Origin: Pseudomonas knackmussii B13
GTDB lineage: Bacteria; Pseudomonadota; Gammaproteobacteria; Pseudomonadales; Pseudomonadaceae
Direction: 5' to 3'
Length of the DNA: 64,000 nt
Assembly (NCBI RefSeq): GCF_000689415.1
Contig: NZ_HG322950.1
Location: 4,161,501 to 4,225,500, forward strand
The notes under the pieces were generated by a model. The model was not told the DNA's origin and did not search any database. It saw only the letters and a program-made list of their open reading frames with translations. This document shows, in pieces, positions 24,778-34,472 of the stretch (position 1 is its first letter; each line of letters starts with the position of its first letter). The position numbers were made by a program, and so were the translations under genes.

Positions 24778-27700
24778 TCAGACGGTATCGACCTTGACCG
24801 CATGGTCGTGCAGCAGGCCGTTGAGCACGGTCTGGGTGTCGCCGGCGGAGAGGATGCCGTTGCCGGCGTGCCCGGCGTACTTGGCCGCCAGGTCGACGTT
24901 GGCCAGGTCGATGGTCTGGGTCGTCGCGCCGCCCGACGCGCCGGTGGGGTTCACCGAGATGCTGGTGGTCGTGGTGGCGGCGTTCACCGAGAAGGTCAGG
25001 TAGTGCGATAGCGACGCGGCCGTGGAGGTCTCGCCCTGCAGCAGGTCGGCCAGGTTCAGCGAATCGCCTTCGCCGATGTTGAAGTCCTTGACCACGTCGT
25101 GCCCGGTCTCGCCCTTCTGCCAGACGAACTGGTCGGCGCCCGCGCCGCCGGTGAGGGTGTCGTCGCCCATGCCGCCGAAGAGGATGTCGTTGCCGTCGCC
25201 GCCCAGCAGGGTGTCGTTGCCGCCCTGGCCGAACAGCAGGTCGTCGCCCTTGCCGCCTTCGAGGATGTCGTTGCCACCACGGGTATCGCCGGCGACGTTC
25301 AGGTCCTGGGCGTGCGCGACTATGTAGTTGACCAGTTGGCCCTGGCTCGGCGCGGTGCCGCCGTTGCCCGCCGTCAGGTAATCCACCAGGCCCTGGTAGC
25401 CGGCGCCGTTGTGGGTGCCGGCGGCATGACCGGTCCAGCTCAGCGCGTCGGTGTTGATCACGTCGCCGAAGAGGATGTCGTTGCCGTCGCCACCGATCAG
25501 GTGGTCGTTGCCTACCCCCTGCGGCGCGCTCTGCTGGAAGCCTTCCTGCAGGGCAGCTTGCAGCTGGTCGGCGGTGTTGATGATCTGCGGCTGGCCGACG
25601 TTGTCGGTGATCGTCTGGCCACCCAGCTGCAGGCTGCTGGAGCCGGTCACGCTGGTGTTGTCGAAGAACTGCAGGACGGTGCTGTTGATGCCGGTTCCGA
25701 TGCCGATGGCGTTCACCGCGACATGGTCGGCGCCGCTGAAGGTTCCGGTGCCGTCGAGCATCGAGGACGCAGACGCCAGGGCGTGTTGCACATCGTTGTA
25801 GTTGGTGGTCGAGCCGCTGTTGCCGTTGTCGCCGACATAGGTGGTCGGGTTGCCGTCGGTGAGGAAGAACGCCAGGTTGATGTAGTTGTGCGCGGCATTG
25901 GCGCCACCGCTCACTTCGGTGTTGAACCAGTTGCTGGCCGCCTGCAGCGCAGCGTCGTAGTTGGTGGCGCCACTGGCGCTGAGGTGGCTGATGACGTTGA
26001 TCAGGGTCTGCACGTTGCTGCTGTTCAGGCCGTTCACCTGAGTCAGGGTCGAGCCGTCGCTGAAGGACACCAGTGCCAGGTTGATGGTGCCGTCGTGGGT
26101 CTTGATCTGGTTGAGCAGGTTGATCAACGCATTCTTGGCCAGGTCCATGCGGGTCAGCCCGGTGGTGCCCGAAGCGCTGTCCATGCTGCCTGAGGTGTCG
26201 ACTATCAGGGCGATGTTGTAGTTCTTGCCGGGAACCGCGGTGGTGGTGACGCCTCCGGCATCGCCGACCAGCACGTCGCTGCCGAAGCTGCCGCTGATGG
26301 CGCCGTGGTCCGGGCCGAGCGGGCTGGGCACGGTGTGCAGGGGAGTCGAGCCCTCGGTATCGCCGGCATTGCTGCCCAGCACCAGGATCGGCTGGCCGTA
26401 CTTCAGGCACAGGTTGAGGTTGGCCGAGGCGGTGTCGCCGTCGCCATCGACGATGGTGTAGCGGAAGGTCTCGCTGATCTGCCCGCTTTCCGGGAAGGCG
26501 GCGCCGGCCTTGACCGCATAGGTGTAGTCGCCCATGTGGTGCGTGCCGCTGTCCTTCATGTACAGCGTCAGGGTGCCGTTGTCGGTCTGCACGGTCAGCA
26601 GGCCGGTGGTCGAGTCGTAGGTGGCGGTGGCCGTCGAGGCGTTCGGGTTGGTGTCGGTGAGGTGCCCGGTGGAGTCCACCGAGAAGGTCTCGCCACCGAT
26701 CTGCACCTGGGTGATGCGCACGGTACCGTCGGCACTCACCGGCAGGTCGTTGGCCAGCACGTTGCCGCTCACCGAGTCCAGCGCTACCAGGTTGCCGAGG
26801 GTGGCCGAGAGGTCGTTCGGGTTGCTGACGATGATCGGCGTGCCGTGGCTGTCGATACCCACCAGGTCGGCGTCGGTGATCGAGGTGCCGACCCCGACCG
26901 CGAAGGCTTCGACGTTATTGGTGGTGCCATTGTGCGCGGCGAGGAAGCTTTGCCAGTTGGTCAGGGCGGTGTTGGTGTTGCCCTCGTTCGGCTCGCCATC
27001 GGAGATGAAGTACACCCGGTTGATGGCCGAGGGATCGGCGCCCGGCGCGTTGATCACCGAGTTGACGGCGTTCTGCGCCTGGGTCAGCGCCGCCTGGTAG
27101 TTGGTCCCGCCGTCGGCCTGCAGGCCGTTGATGGCGTTGACCAGGCTGGTGTAGCCGCTGTCGCTGGCGCTATCGAAGCTGTAGTGGGTGATGCCGCTGG
27201 CCGCGGAGGCGAAGTTGATCAGCGAGACCTGGATCAACAGCCCCATGGCCGCGTACTCGTGGAGCATGTTGATCAGCGCGGCCTTGGCCTGGGTCAGCTT
27301 GTTGCCTTCCATGCTGCCGGAGGTGTCCAGCACCAAGGTCAGGTTCACCGCCGGCGGCGCTTGCACCAGCAGGCAACCGGGGTTGTCGTCCACCGCGGTC
27401 GGGCCGTCGTCGAGGAAGGTCAGCTTGCTGCCCAGGTCGACGCTGGCCGTGGTCTTGTCGCCGTCGCCGTCGGTCGCCGTCAGGGTCAGGCCGATCTTGC
27501 CGCTGGCCAGGCTCAGCGGATCGTTCGGGTCGCTGGCATTGGAATGCACCAGGGCGCGTTGCTGGTCGAGGGTGACGTTGCCACTGCCGTCGAGGGACAC
27601 GGTGAAGGCCACCGCCCCGCCGCTGCCGCCCACCCGGCCGACCACATTGCTGCCTTCCTTGAAGAGGAAGATGCTCTGCCCGGTGGCGGTGTCCTTCAGG

Positions 27701-30345
27701 CCGCTGTCGGTGTTGTTGGTGGTGGTCAGCTGGTAGGTCAGCGAGTTGCTGCTGGCCGCGCCGTCGGCGCCGAAGTTGACGCTGAACAGGCTGGTGACAT
27801 TGGCGCTGGCGTCGGTGCCCAGGTGCGTCTCGTCCACGGTCAGCTGCACGTTGCCGCTGCCCTGGCCGATGGTCGGGGCGTCGTCGAGGAAGCTCAGCTT
27901 GCCGCCCAGGTCGATGCCGACGCTGGCCTTGTCGCCGTCGCCATCGGTCACGGTGCCGACCAGGCTGATCTTGCCGCTACCGATGCTCAGCGAGTCGTTT
28001 GCGTCGTTCGGATCGGAGTGGTACAGCGCGCGCTGCTGGTCGAGGGTCACGACGCCATTGCTGATGGTCACGGCGAAGGCCACGGCGCCATTGACGCCGC
28101 CTACCCGCCCTTCCACGCCATTGGCGGTATTGAACAGGAAGATTTCCTGGCCCGTGGCGGTGTCCTTCAGGCCGCTGTCGGTGTTGTTGGTGGTGCTCAC
28201 CTGATAGCTGACGCCGCCGGCGCCATCGGCCCCGTAGCTGCTGCTGAACAGGCTGGAGACGTTGGTGCTGCTGGCATTGATGCTCAGGTTGGTTTCGTCG
28301 ACGGTCAGTGCGCCGAAGCTGCCACCGCTGAGGCTGATGCTCGGGCCGTCGTCAAGGAAGGTCAACTTACCGCCCAGGTCGAGGCTGGTCGAGGCGTGGT
28401 CGCCGTCCTTGTCGGTGATGGTCGCCACCAGGCTGACCTTGCCGCTGCCGATGCTCAGCGGGTCGTTCGAGTCATTGCCATTCGGATGCACCAAGGCGCG
28501 CTGCTGGTCGAGGGTGACCACGCCGTTGCTCACGGTGACGGCAAAGGCCACGGCACCATTGCTGCCGCCTACGCGGCCCTCCACGCCATTGGCGGTGTTG
28601 AACAGGAAGACTTCCTGGCCGGTCGCGGTGTCCTTCAGGCCGCTGTCAGTGTTGTCGGTGGTGCTGACGCTGTAGGTCGTGGTCCCCGCGCCGTCGGCAC
28701 CATAGTTGCCGCTGAACAGGCTGGAGACGTTGGTGCTGTTCGCGTCGATCGTCAGATTGGTTTCGTCCACTGTCAGCCCGGCGAAGCTGCCACCGCTGAG
28801 GCTGATGCTCGGGCCGTCGTCGAGGAAGGTCAACTTACCGCCCAGGTCGAGGCTGGTCGAGGCGTGGTCGCCGTCCTTGTCGGTGATGGTCGCCACCAGG
28901 CTGACCTTGCCGCTGCCGATGCTCAGCGGGTCGTTCGAGTCATTGCCATTCGGATGCACCAAGGCGCGCTGCTGGTCGAGGGTGACCACGCCGTTGCTCA
29001 CGGTGACGGCAAAGGCCACGGCACCATTGCTGCCGCCTACGCGGCCCTCCACGCCATTGGCGGTGTTGAACAGGAAGACTTCCTGGCCGGTCGCGGTGTC
29101 CTTCAGGCCGCTGTCGGTGTTGTCGGTGGTCGTGACGCTGTAAGCCGTAGTGCCTGCACCATCGGCGCCGTAGTTGCCGCTGAACAGGCTGGAGACGTTG
29201 GTGCTGTTCGCGTCGATCGTCAGATTGGTTTCGTCCACTGTCAGCCCGGCGAAGCTGCCACCGCTGAGGCTGATGCTCGGGCCGTCGTCGAGGAAGGTCA
29301 GCTTGCCGCCCAAGTCCAGACTGGTCGATGCATGGTCGCCATCCTTGTCGGTGATGGTCGCCACCAGGCCGATCTTGCCAGTGCCGATGCTCAGCGGGTC
29401 ATTCGGGTCATTGGCATTGCTGTGCACCAGCGCACGTTGCTGGTCGAGGGTCACCACGCCGTTGCTCACGGTGACGGCAAAGGCCACAGCCCCACCGCTT
29501 CCGCCTACCCGCCCTTCCACGCCATTGGCAGTGTTGAACAGGAAGATTTCCTGGCCGGTCGCGGTGTCCTTCAGGCCGCTGTCAGTGTTGTCGGTGGTGC
29601 TGACGCTGTAGGTCGTGGTCCCCGCGCCGTCGGCACCATAGTTGCCGCTGAACAGGCTGGAGACGTTGGTGCTGTTCGCGTCGATCGTCAGATTGGTTTC
29701 GTCCACTGTCAGCCCGGCGAAGCTGCCACCGCTGAGGCTGATGCTCGGGCCGTCGTCAAGGAAGGTCAACTTACCGCCCAGGTCGAGGCTGGTCGAGGCG
29801 TGGTCGCCGTCCTTGTCGGTGATGGTCGCCACCAGGCTGACCTTGCCGCTGCCGATGCTCAGCGGGTCGTTCGAGTCATTGCCATTCGGATGCACCAAGG
29901 CGCGCTGCTGGTCGAGGGTGACCACGCCGTTGCTCACGGTGACGGCAAAGGCCACAGCCCCACCGCTTCCGCCTACCCGCCCTTCCACGCCATTGGCAGT
30001 GTTGAACAGGAAGATTTCCTGGCCGGTCGCGGTGTCCTTCAGGCCGCTGTCGGTGTTGTCGGTGGTCGTGACGCTGTAAGCCGTAGTGCCTGCACCATCG
30101 GCGCCGTAGTTGCCGCTGAACAGGCTGGAGACGTTGGCGCTGCTGGCGTCGACGTTGAGGTGGGTTTCATCGACCACCAGGCCAGCGAGGCTGCCGCCAC
30201 TGAGGCTGATGCTCGGGCCGTCGTCGAGGAAGGTCAGCTTGCCGCCCAAGTCCAGACTGGTCGATGCATGGTCGCCATCCTTGTCGGTGATGGTCGCCAC
30301 CAGGCCGATCTTGCCAGTGCCGATGCTCAGCGGGTCATTCGGGTC
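24778..30345 (-). CDS. LapA-like RTX adhesin, C-terminal part (separated by frameshift)
   Basis: About 1,856 codons that continue the adhesin from 30327-34472 in another frame; there is no start signal of its own, so it is the rear of one gene. From N to C: six more T1SS-143-type repeats of about 156 aa, each with a VDET motif; a vWA domain (MIDAS DTSGS) coded near 26820-27355; a Bap-like segment (NVLANDLPVSADGT); a second vWA (DTSGS) near 25600-26225; calcium-binding RTX nonapeptides (GGKGDDLLFGQGGNDTLLGG, GGDGNDILFGG) near 25130-25300; and a C-terminal type I secretion region with few charged residues. The nearby ABC exporter should secrete it; the second half is the distal, surface-exposed ligand-binding end (known for LapA-type adhesins). 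Confidence 0.85.
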   Translation of the reverse strand, partial: DPNDPLSIGTGKIGLVATITDKDGDHASTSLDLGGKLTFLDDGPSISLSGGSLAGLVVDETHLNVDASSANVSSLFSGNYGADGAGTTAYSVTTTDNTDSGLKDTATGQEIFLFNTANGVEGRVGGSGGAVAFAVTVSNGVVTLDQQRALVHPNGNDSNDPLSIGSGKVSLVATITDKDGDHASTSLDLGGKLTFLDDGPSISLSGGSFAGLTVDETNLTIDANSTNVSSLFSGNYGADGAGTTTYSVSTTDNTDSGLKDTATGQEIFLFNTANGVEGRVGGSGGAVAFAVTVSNGVVTLDQQRALVHSNANDPNDPLSIGTGKIGLVATITDKDGDHASTSLDLGGKLTFLDDGPSISLSGGSFAGLTVDETNLTIDANSTNVSSLFSGNYGADGAGTTAYSVTTTDNTDSGLKDTATGQEVFLFNTANGVEGRVGGSNGAVAFAVTVSNGVVTLDQQRALVHPNGNDSNDPLSIGSGKVSLVATITDKDGDHASTSLDLGGKLTFLDDGPSISLSGGSFAGLTVDETNLTIDANSTNVSSLFSGNYGADGAGTTTYSVSTTDNTDSGLKDTATGQEVFLFNTANGVEGRVGGSNGAVAFAVTVSNGVVTLDQQRALVHPNGNDSNDPLSIGSGKVSLVATITDKDGDHASTSLDLGGKLTFLDDGPSISLSGGSFGALTVDETNLSINASSTNVSSLFSSSYGADGAGGVSYQVSTTNNTDSGLKDTATGQEIFLFNTANGVEGRVGGVNGAVAFAVTISNGVVTLDQQRALYHSDPNDANDSLSIGSGKISLVGTVTDGDGDKASVGIDLGGKLSFLDDAPTIGQGSGNVQLTVDETHLGTDASANVTSLFSVNFGADGAASSNSLTYQLTTTNNTDSGLKDTATGQSIFLFKEGSNVVGRVGGSGGAVAFTVSLDGSGNVTLDQQRALVHSNASDPNDPLSLASGKIGLTLTATDGDGDKTTASVDLGSKLTFLDDGPTAVDDNPGCLLVQAPPAVNLTLVLDTSGSMEGNKLTQAKAALINMLHEYAAMGLLIQVSLINFASAASGITHYSFDSASDSGYTSLVNAINGLQADGGTNYQAALTQAQNAVNSVINAPGADPSAINRVYFISDGEPNEGNTNTALTNWQSFLAAHNGTTNNVEAFAVGVGTSITDADLVGIDSHGTPIIVSNPNDLSATLGNLVALDSVSGNVLANDLPVSADGTVRITQVQIGGETFSVDSTGHLTDTNPNASTATATYDSTTGLLTVQTDNGTLTLYMKDSGTHHMGDYTYAVKAGAAFPESGQISETFRYTIVDGDGDTASANLNLCLKYGQPILVLGSNAGDTEGSTPLHTVPSPLGPDHGAISGSFGSDVLVGDAGGVTTTAVPGKNYNIALIVDTSGSMDSASGTTGLTRMDLAKNALINLLNQIKTHDGTINLALVSFSDGSTLTQVNGLNSSNVQTLINVISHLSASGATNYDAALQAASNWFNTEVSGGANAAHNYINLAFFLTDGNPTTYVGDNGNSGSTTNYNDVQHALASASSMLDGTGTFSGADHVAVNAIGIGTGINSTVLQFFDNTSVTGSSSLQLGGQTITDNVGQPQIINTADQLQAALQEGFQQSAPQGVGNDHLIGGDGNDILFGDVINTDALSWTGHAAGTHNGAGYQGLVDYLTAGNGGTAPSQGQLVNYIVAHAQDLNVAGDTRGGNDILEGGKGDDLLFGQGGNDTLLGGDGNDILFGGMGDDTLTGGAGADQFVWQKGETGHDVVKDFNIGEGDSLNLADLLQGETSTAASLSHYLTFSVNAATTTTSISVNPTGASGGATTQTIDLANVDLAAKYAGHAGNGILSAGDTQTVLNGLLHDHAVKVDTV

Positions 30346-32920
30346 ATACCGAGGTCGATGCTGGCGCTGGCCTTGTCGCCGTCGCCATCGACGATGCTGG
30401 CGAACAGGCTGATCTTGCCGGCGCCGATGCTCAGCGGATCGTTGGCGTCGGAGCTGTCCGGGTGAACCATCGCGCGTTGCTGGTCGAGGGTCACCACGCC
30501 ATTGCTGACGGTCACGGAGAAGGCCACTGCCCCATCGCTGCCGCCTACCCGTCCTTCCACGCCATTGGCGGTGTTGAACAGGAATATTTCCTGGCCAGTC
30601 GCGGTGTCTTTCAGGCCGCTGTCGGTGTTATCCGCAGTGCTGACGCTATAGGTCGTGCTGCCCGCGCCGTCGGCGCCATAGCTGCCGCTGAACAGACCGG
30701 AAACGCTGGCGCTGCTGGCATCGACGTTCAGGTGGGTCTCGTCCACCGTCAGGTTGGCGAAGCTGCCTTCACCCACGCTGATGCTCGGGCCATCGTCGAG
30801 GAAGGTCAGCTTGCTGCCCAGGTCGAGGCTGGCGCTGCTGTGATCGCCGTCCTTGTCGGTGATGGTCGCCACCAGGCTGACCTTGCCGCTGCCGATGCTC
30901 AGCGGGTCGTTCGAGTCATTGCCATTCGGATGCACCAAGGCGCGCTGCTGGTCGAGGGTGACCACGCCGTTGCTCACGGTGACGGCAAAGGCCACAGCCC
31001 CACCGCTTCCGCCTACCCGCCCTTCCACGCCATTGGCAGTGTTGAACAGGAAGATTTCCTGGCCGGTCGCGGTGTCCTTCAGGCCGCTGTCAGTGTTGTC
31101 GGTGGTGCTGACGCTGTAGGTCGTGGTCCCCGCGCCGTCGGCACCATAGTTGCCGCTGAACAGGCTGGAGACCTTGGCGGAGCCGATGCTCAGCGGGTCG
31201 TTCGGGTCGGTGGTGATCGGATGCGATAGGGCACGTTGCTGATCGAGGGTCACCACGCCATTGCTGACGGTAACGCTGAAGGCCACTGCCCCGCCGCTGC
31301 CGCCTACTCGCCCTTCGATACCGTTGGCGGTGTTGAACAGGAAGATTTCCTGGCCGGTCGCGGTGTCTTTCAGGCCGCTGTCGGTGTTGTCGGTGGTGCT
31401 GACGCTGTAGGTGGTGCTGCCCGCGCCATCGGCACCATAGCTGCCACTGAACAGCCCGGTGACACTGGCGCTGCTGGCATCCACGCCCAGGTGAGTCTCG
31501 TCCACCGTCAGGTTGGCGAAGCTGCCTTCACCCACGCTGATGCTCGGGCCATCGTCGAGGAAGGTCAGCTTGCTGCCCAGGTCGAGGCTGGCGCTGCTGT
31601 GATCGCCGTCCTTGTCGGTGATGGTCGCCACCAGGCTGACCTTGCCGCTGCCGATGCTCAGCGGGTCGTTCGAGTCATTGCCATTCGGATGCACCAAGGC
31701 GCGCTGCTGGTCGAGGGTGACCACGCCGTTGCTCACGGTGACGGCAAAGGCCACAGCCCCACCGCTTCCGCCTACCCGCCCTTCCACGCCATTGGCAGTG
31801 TTGAACAGGAAGATTTCCTGGCCGGTCGCGGTGTCCTTCAGGCCGCTGTCGGTGTTGTCGGTGGTCGTGACGCTGTAAGCCGTAGTGCCTGCACCATCGG
31901 CGCCGTAGTTGCCGCTGAACAGGCTGGAGACGTTGGCGCTGCTGGCGTCGACGTTGAGGTGGGTTTCATCGACCACCAGGCCAGCGAGGCTGCCGCCACT
32001 GAGGCTGATGCTCGGGCCGTCGTCGAGGAAGGTCAGCTTGCCACCGAGGTCGATGCTGGCGCTGGCCTTGTCGCCGTCGCCATCGACGATGCTGGCGAAC
32101 AGGCTGATCTTGCCGGCGCCGATGCTCAGCGGATCGTTGGCGTCGGAGCTGTCCGGGTGAACCATCGCGCGTTGCTGGTCGAGGGTCACCACGCCATTGC
32201 TGACGGTCACGGAGAAGGCCACTGCCCCATCGCTGCCGCCTACCCGTCCTTCCACGCCATTGGCGGTGTTGAACAGGAATATTTCCTGGCCAGTCGCGGT
32301 GTCTTTCAGGCCGCTGTCGGTGTTATCCGCAGTGCTGACGCTATAGGTCGTGCTGCCCGCGCCGTCGGCGCCATAGCTGCCGCTGAACAGACCGGAAACG
32401 CTGGCGCTGCTGGCATCGACGTTCAGGTGGGTCTCGTCCACCGTCAGGTTGGCGAAGCTGCCTTCACCCACGCTGATGCTCGGGCCATCGTCGAGGAAGG
32501 TGAGCTTGCCGCCCAGGTCGACGCTCGCGCTGCTGTGGTCGCCGTCGCGGTCGGTGATGGTGGCCGTCAGGCTGATCTTGCCGCTGCCAATGCTCAGCGG
32601 ATCGTTCGGGTCGCTGGTGTCGGAGTGCACCAGAGCGCGCTGCTGGTCGAGGGTGACCACGCCGCCGTTGACTGTGACGCTGAAGGCCACGGCCCCGTTG
32701 CTATCCCCTACCCGCCCTTCGACGCCATTGGCGGTGTTGAACAGGTAAATCTTCTGCCCGGTCGCGGTATCGACCAGGCCGCTGTCGGTGTTGTTGCTGG
32801 TGCTCAGCGCATAGGTCGTGGACCCCGCGCCATCCGCGCCGTAGTCGCTACTGAACAGGCTGGCGATATTGGCGCTGTGCGCGTCCACGCCAAGCTGGGT
32901 TTCGTCGACCTGCAGGGCGA
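27800..32920 (-). repeat. Tandem array of 468-bp (156-aa) adhesin repeats
   Basis: About twelve repeats counted by the motif VDET(H/N/Q)L, of which eleven copies are visible. Most neighbours are 468-470 bp apart, and several share hundreds of identical bases, for example 28756, 29224 and 29692. Two intervals break the period: about 755 bp (31494 to 30739) and about 577 bp (30739 to 30162); both contain chimeric junctions. Confidence 0.85.
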
Positions 32921-34472
32921 TGTTCGCCTCGGTCGCCAGTTGGATGCTCGGGCCGGCGTCGGCGAAGCTCAGGTGGCCGCCCAGGTCTAGGTTCTGGGTG
33001 GCGCTGGTCGGGTCGCCATCGCGGTCGGTAACCGTCACTTGCGCCTGCAGTTGCACCAGGCCGGTACCCAGCACCGCATGCTGGCTGTCGAAGGCGCTGG
33101 TCGCGCCCGGCAGCGCGTGGTCGATGGCGGCGAACTGGGTCAGGGTGACGCTGCCGGTGTTGCCGTTCACGCTCACCGTGAACACGGTGTTGGCGCTGGA
33201 GATTTCGTCGGCGCTATCGGCGGTCGAACCGATTACCTGGCCGTTCACCGTATACAGGTGGATCGCCTGCCCGGCGCTGGTCAGGCTGGAGTCCTCGCCC
33301 TGCGCCGCCAGGTTCAGGCTGTAGTGCCAGACCGTGCTGCCGGCGCCGTCGGCACCGTACTGCAGGTTGCCGTGGAAGAGCGACGAAAAGTCCGCGGTGA
33401 TGCTTTCGTGGCCGCCGTTCAGGGTTCCCGCATCGTGGGTCAGCAGGTCCGGCGCTTCGCCGCCTATGGACATGCTGGCGGTCGGGGTGTCGTCCTTTAT
33501 GGAGACGTTCAGATTGCCACTGGCCGGCGTGCCGTTACCGTCGGTCACGGTATAGGGAACATTGAGCGTGAGGCTGTCCTCGACGCCGTGCACCGGGTGG
33601 TCCAGCGGCTGCTGCAGGACCAGCTGGAAGGCACCAGTGTTCACGTCGGTCAGGGTCAGGGTGAAGACCGGCTGGCCGTTCGCCGAACCGGTCAGGGTGT
33701 GCCCGTCGGGGCTGACGCTATAGGTCACCGGCTGACCGCCTGATGTGAGCGTCGGCAAGCCGGCGGTGCCCCAGGTGAAGCTGCCGGGGCCATCGGCGCC
33801 GAAGCTGTAGCCGAGGCTGCCAGTGGTGGTGGTGGACTCGCTGGCCCCGCCATCGGGAATGCCGCCCGGCAGTCCGCCTTCGCTTAGCGCTGCACTGTCG
33901 CTGGGGGCGCTCGGCGAATTATCCACGGCAACCGGCTGCTGCTGCTCGGGAAGCGGCGCGGCATCGAACTGGCGAGGGAACAGCGGACCGCTGCCTTGAG
34001 GGCCTGTGGGGAAGCCGATTTCCGGGTCGATATGGCCGCCGATTTCGGTCAGCAGCACGAAGGAGTGGCCGCCGCCGGCCTTGGCGTTGCCGCCGGCCGA
34101 GAAGCTCGGTCCGGCCGCGGTGGCTTCAGCGACCTTGGACGGGTCGACGCCTGCTGCGATGGCCGCCTGCAGCGCCTTGACGTCGGTGACGTCCTGCTGG
34201 GTCGGGGTGGTCGGGGCCTGCGCCGGGGTGTTGTCGTACTGGTGGTGCGCCGCAGCCATCAACTGGTCGCTCATCGGCATCGAGCTGTCACGGCCGAGGG
34301 TCAGTTCACCGCCACCGGCTATGGCAACCGCCACCGCGCCATTGTGCCCGGTGACCAGTTGCTCGCCGACGAACAGCTTGTCGCCCTGATGCAGGATCCG
34401 ACGCGAACCATCGGAGGCTACGGCATACACCTCGCCGACCACCTTGCTGACGATACCCAGTTGCTTGGCCAT
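30327..34472 (-). CDS. LapA-like RTX adhesin, N-terminal part with retention module
   Basis: 1,381 aa. Residues 1 to about 125 are the LapA-type retention module (MAKQLGIVSKVVGEVYAVAS, DKLFVGEQLVTG), which plugs in the outer-membrane TolC-like pore. A TAAG at residues 118-121 matches the LapG protease site, so release should be set by a c-di-GMP-gated LapD/LapG pair, which is not in this window. A Pro/Ser linker (about 150-230) leads to two divergent Ig-like repeats and then 156-aa T1SS-143 repeats. The frame ends prematurely at 30327, right after a chimeric junction; the remaining adhesin continues one base out of frame. The divergent secretion genes start 470 bp upstream. Confidence 0.87.
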   Translation of the reverse strand: MAKQLGIVSKVVGEVYAVASDGSRRILHQGDKLFVGEQLVTGHNGAVAVAIAGGGELTLGRDSSMPMSDQLMAAAHHQYDNTPAQAPTTPTQQDVTDVKALQAAIAAGVDPSKVAEATAAGPSFSAGGNAKAGGGHSFVLLTEIGGHIDPEIGFPTGPQGSGPLFPRQFDAAPLPEQQQPVAVDNSPSAPSDSAALSEGGLPGGIPDGGASESTTTTGSLGYSFGADGPGSFTWGTAGLPTLTSGGQPVTYSVSPDGHTLTGSANGQPVFTLTLTDVNTGAFQLVLQQPLDHPVHGVEDSLTLNVPYTVTDGNGTPASGNLNVSIKDDTPTASMSIGGEAPDLLTHDAGTLNGGHESITADFSSLFHGNLQYGADGAGSTVWHYSLNLAAQGEDSSLTSAGQAIHLYTVNGQVIGSTADSADEISSANTVFTVSVNGNTGSVTLTQFAAIDHALPGATSAFDSQHAVLGTGLVQLQAQVTVTDRDGDPTSATQNLDLGGHLSFADAGPSIQLATEANIALQVDETQLGVDAHSANIASLFSSDYGADGAGSTTYALSTSNNTDSGLVDTATGQKIYLFNTANGVEGRVGDSNGAVAFSVTVNGGVVTLDQQRALVHSDTSDPNDPLSIGSGKISLTATITDRDGDHSSASVDLGGKLTFLDDGPSISVGEGSFANLTVDETHLNVDASSASVSGLFSGSYGADGAGSTTYSVSTADNTDSGLKDTATGQEIFLFNTANGVEGRVGGSDGAVAFSVTVSNGVVTLDQQRAMVHPDSSDANDPLSIGAGKISLFASIVDGDGDKASASIDLGGKLTFLDDGPSISLSGGSLAGLVVDETHLNVDASSANVSSLFSGNYGADGAGTTAYSVTTTDNTDSGLKDTATGQEIFLFNTANGVEGRVGGSGGAVAFAVTVSNGVVTLDQQRALVHPNGNDSNDPLSIGSGKVSLVATITDKDGDHSSASLDLGSKLTFLDDGPSISVGEGSFANLTVDETHLGVDASSASVTGLFSGSYGADGAGSTTYSVSTTDNTDSGLKDTATGQEIFLFNTANGIEGRVGGSGGAVAFSVTVSNGVVTLDQQRALSHPITTDPNDPLSIGSAKVSSLFSGNYGADGAGTTTYSVSTTDNTDSGLKDTATGQEIFLFNTANGVEGRVGGSGGAVAFAVTVSNGVVTLDQQRALVHPNGNDSNDPLSIGSGKVSLVATITDKDGDHSSASLDLGSKLTFLDDGPSISVGEGSFANLTVDETHLNVDASSASVSGLFSGSYGADGAGSTTYSVSTADNTDSGLKDTATGQEIFLFNTANGVEGRVGGSDGAVAFSVTVSNGVVTLDQQRAMVHPDSSDANDPLSIGAGKISLFASIVDGDGDKASASIDLGMTRMTR

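Noticed and set aside
26305..30465. A 1,386-codon plus-strand frame antisense to the adhesin
   Set aside because: It is the repeat array read backwards; it has no ribosome-binding site and simply mirrors the 156-aa period and codon bias of the true gene on the other strand.
28000..32500. Regularly spaced repeats as a CRISPR-like array
   Set aside because: The period is 468 bp, the repeats are coding and in frame, and there are no short direct repeats with unique spacers.
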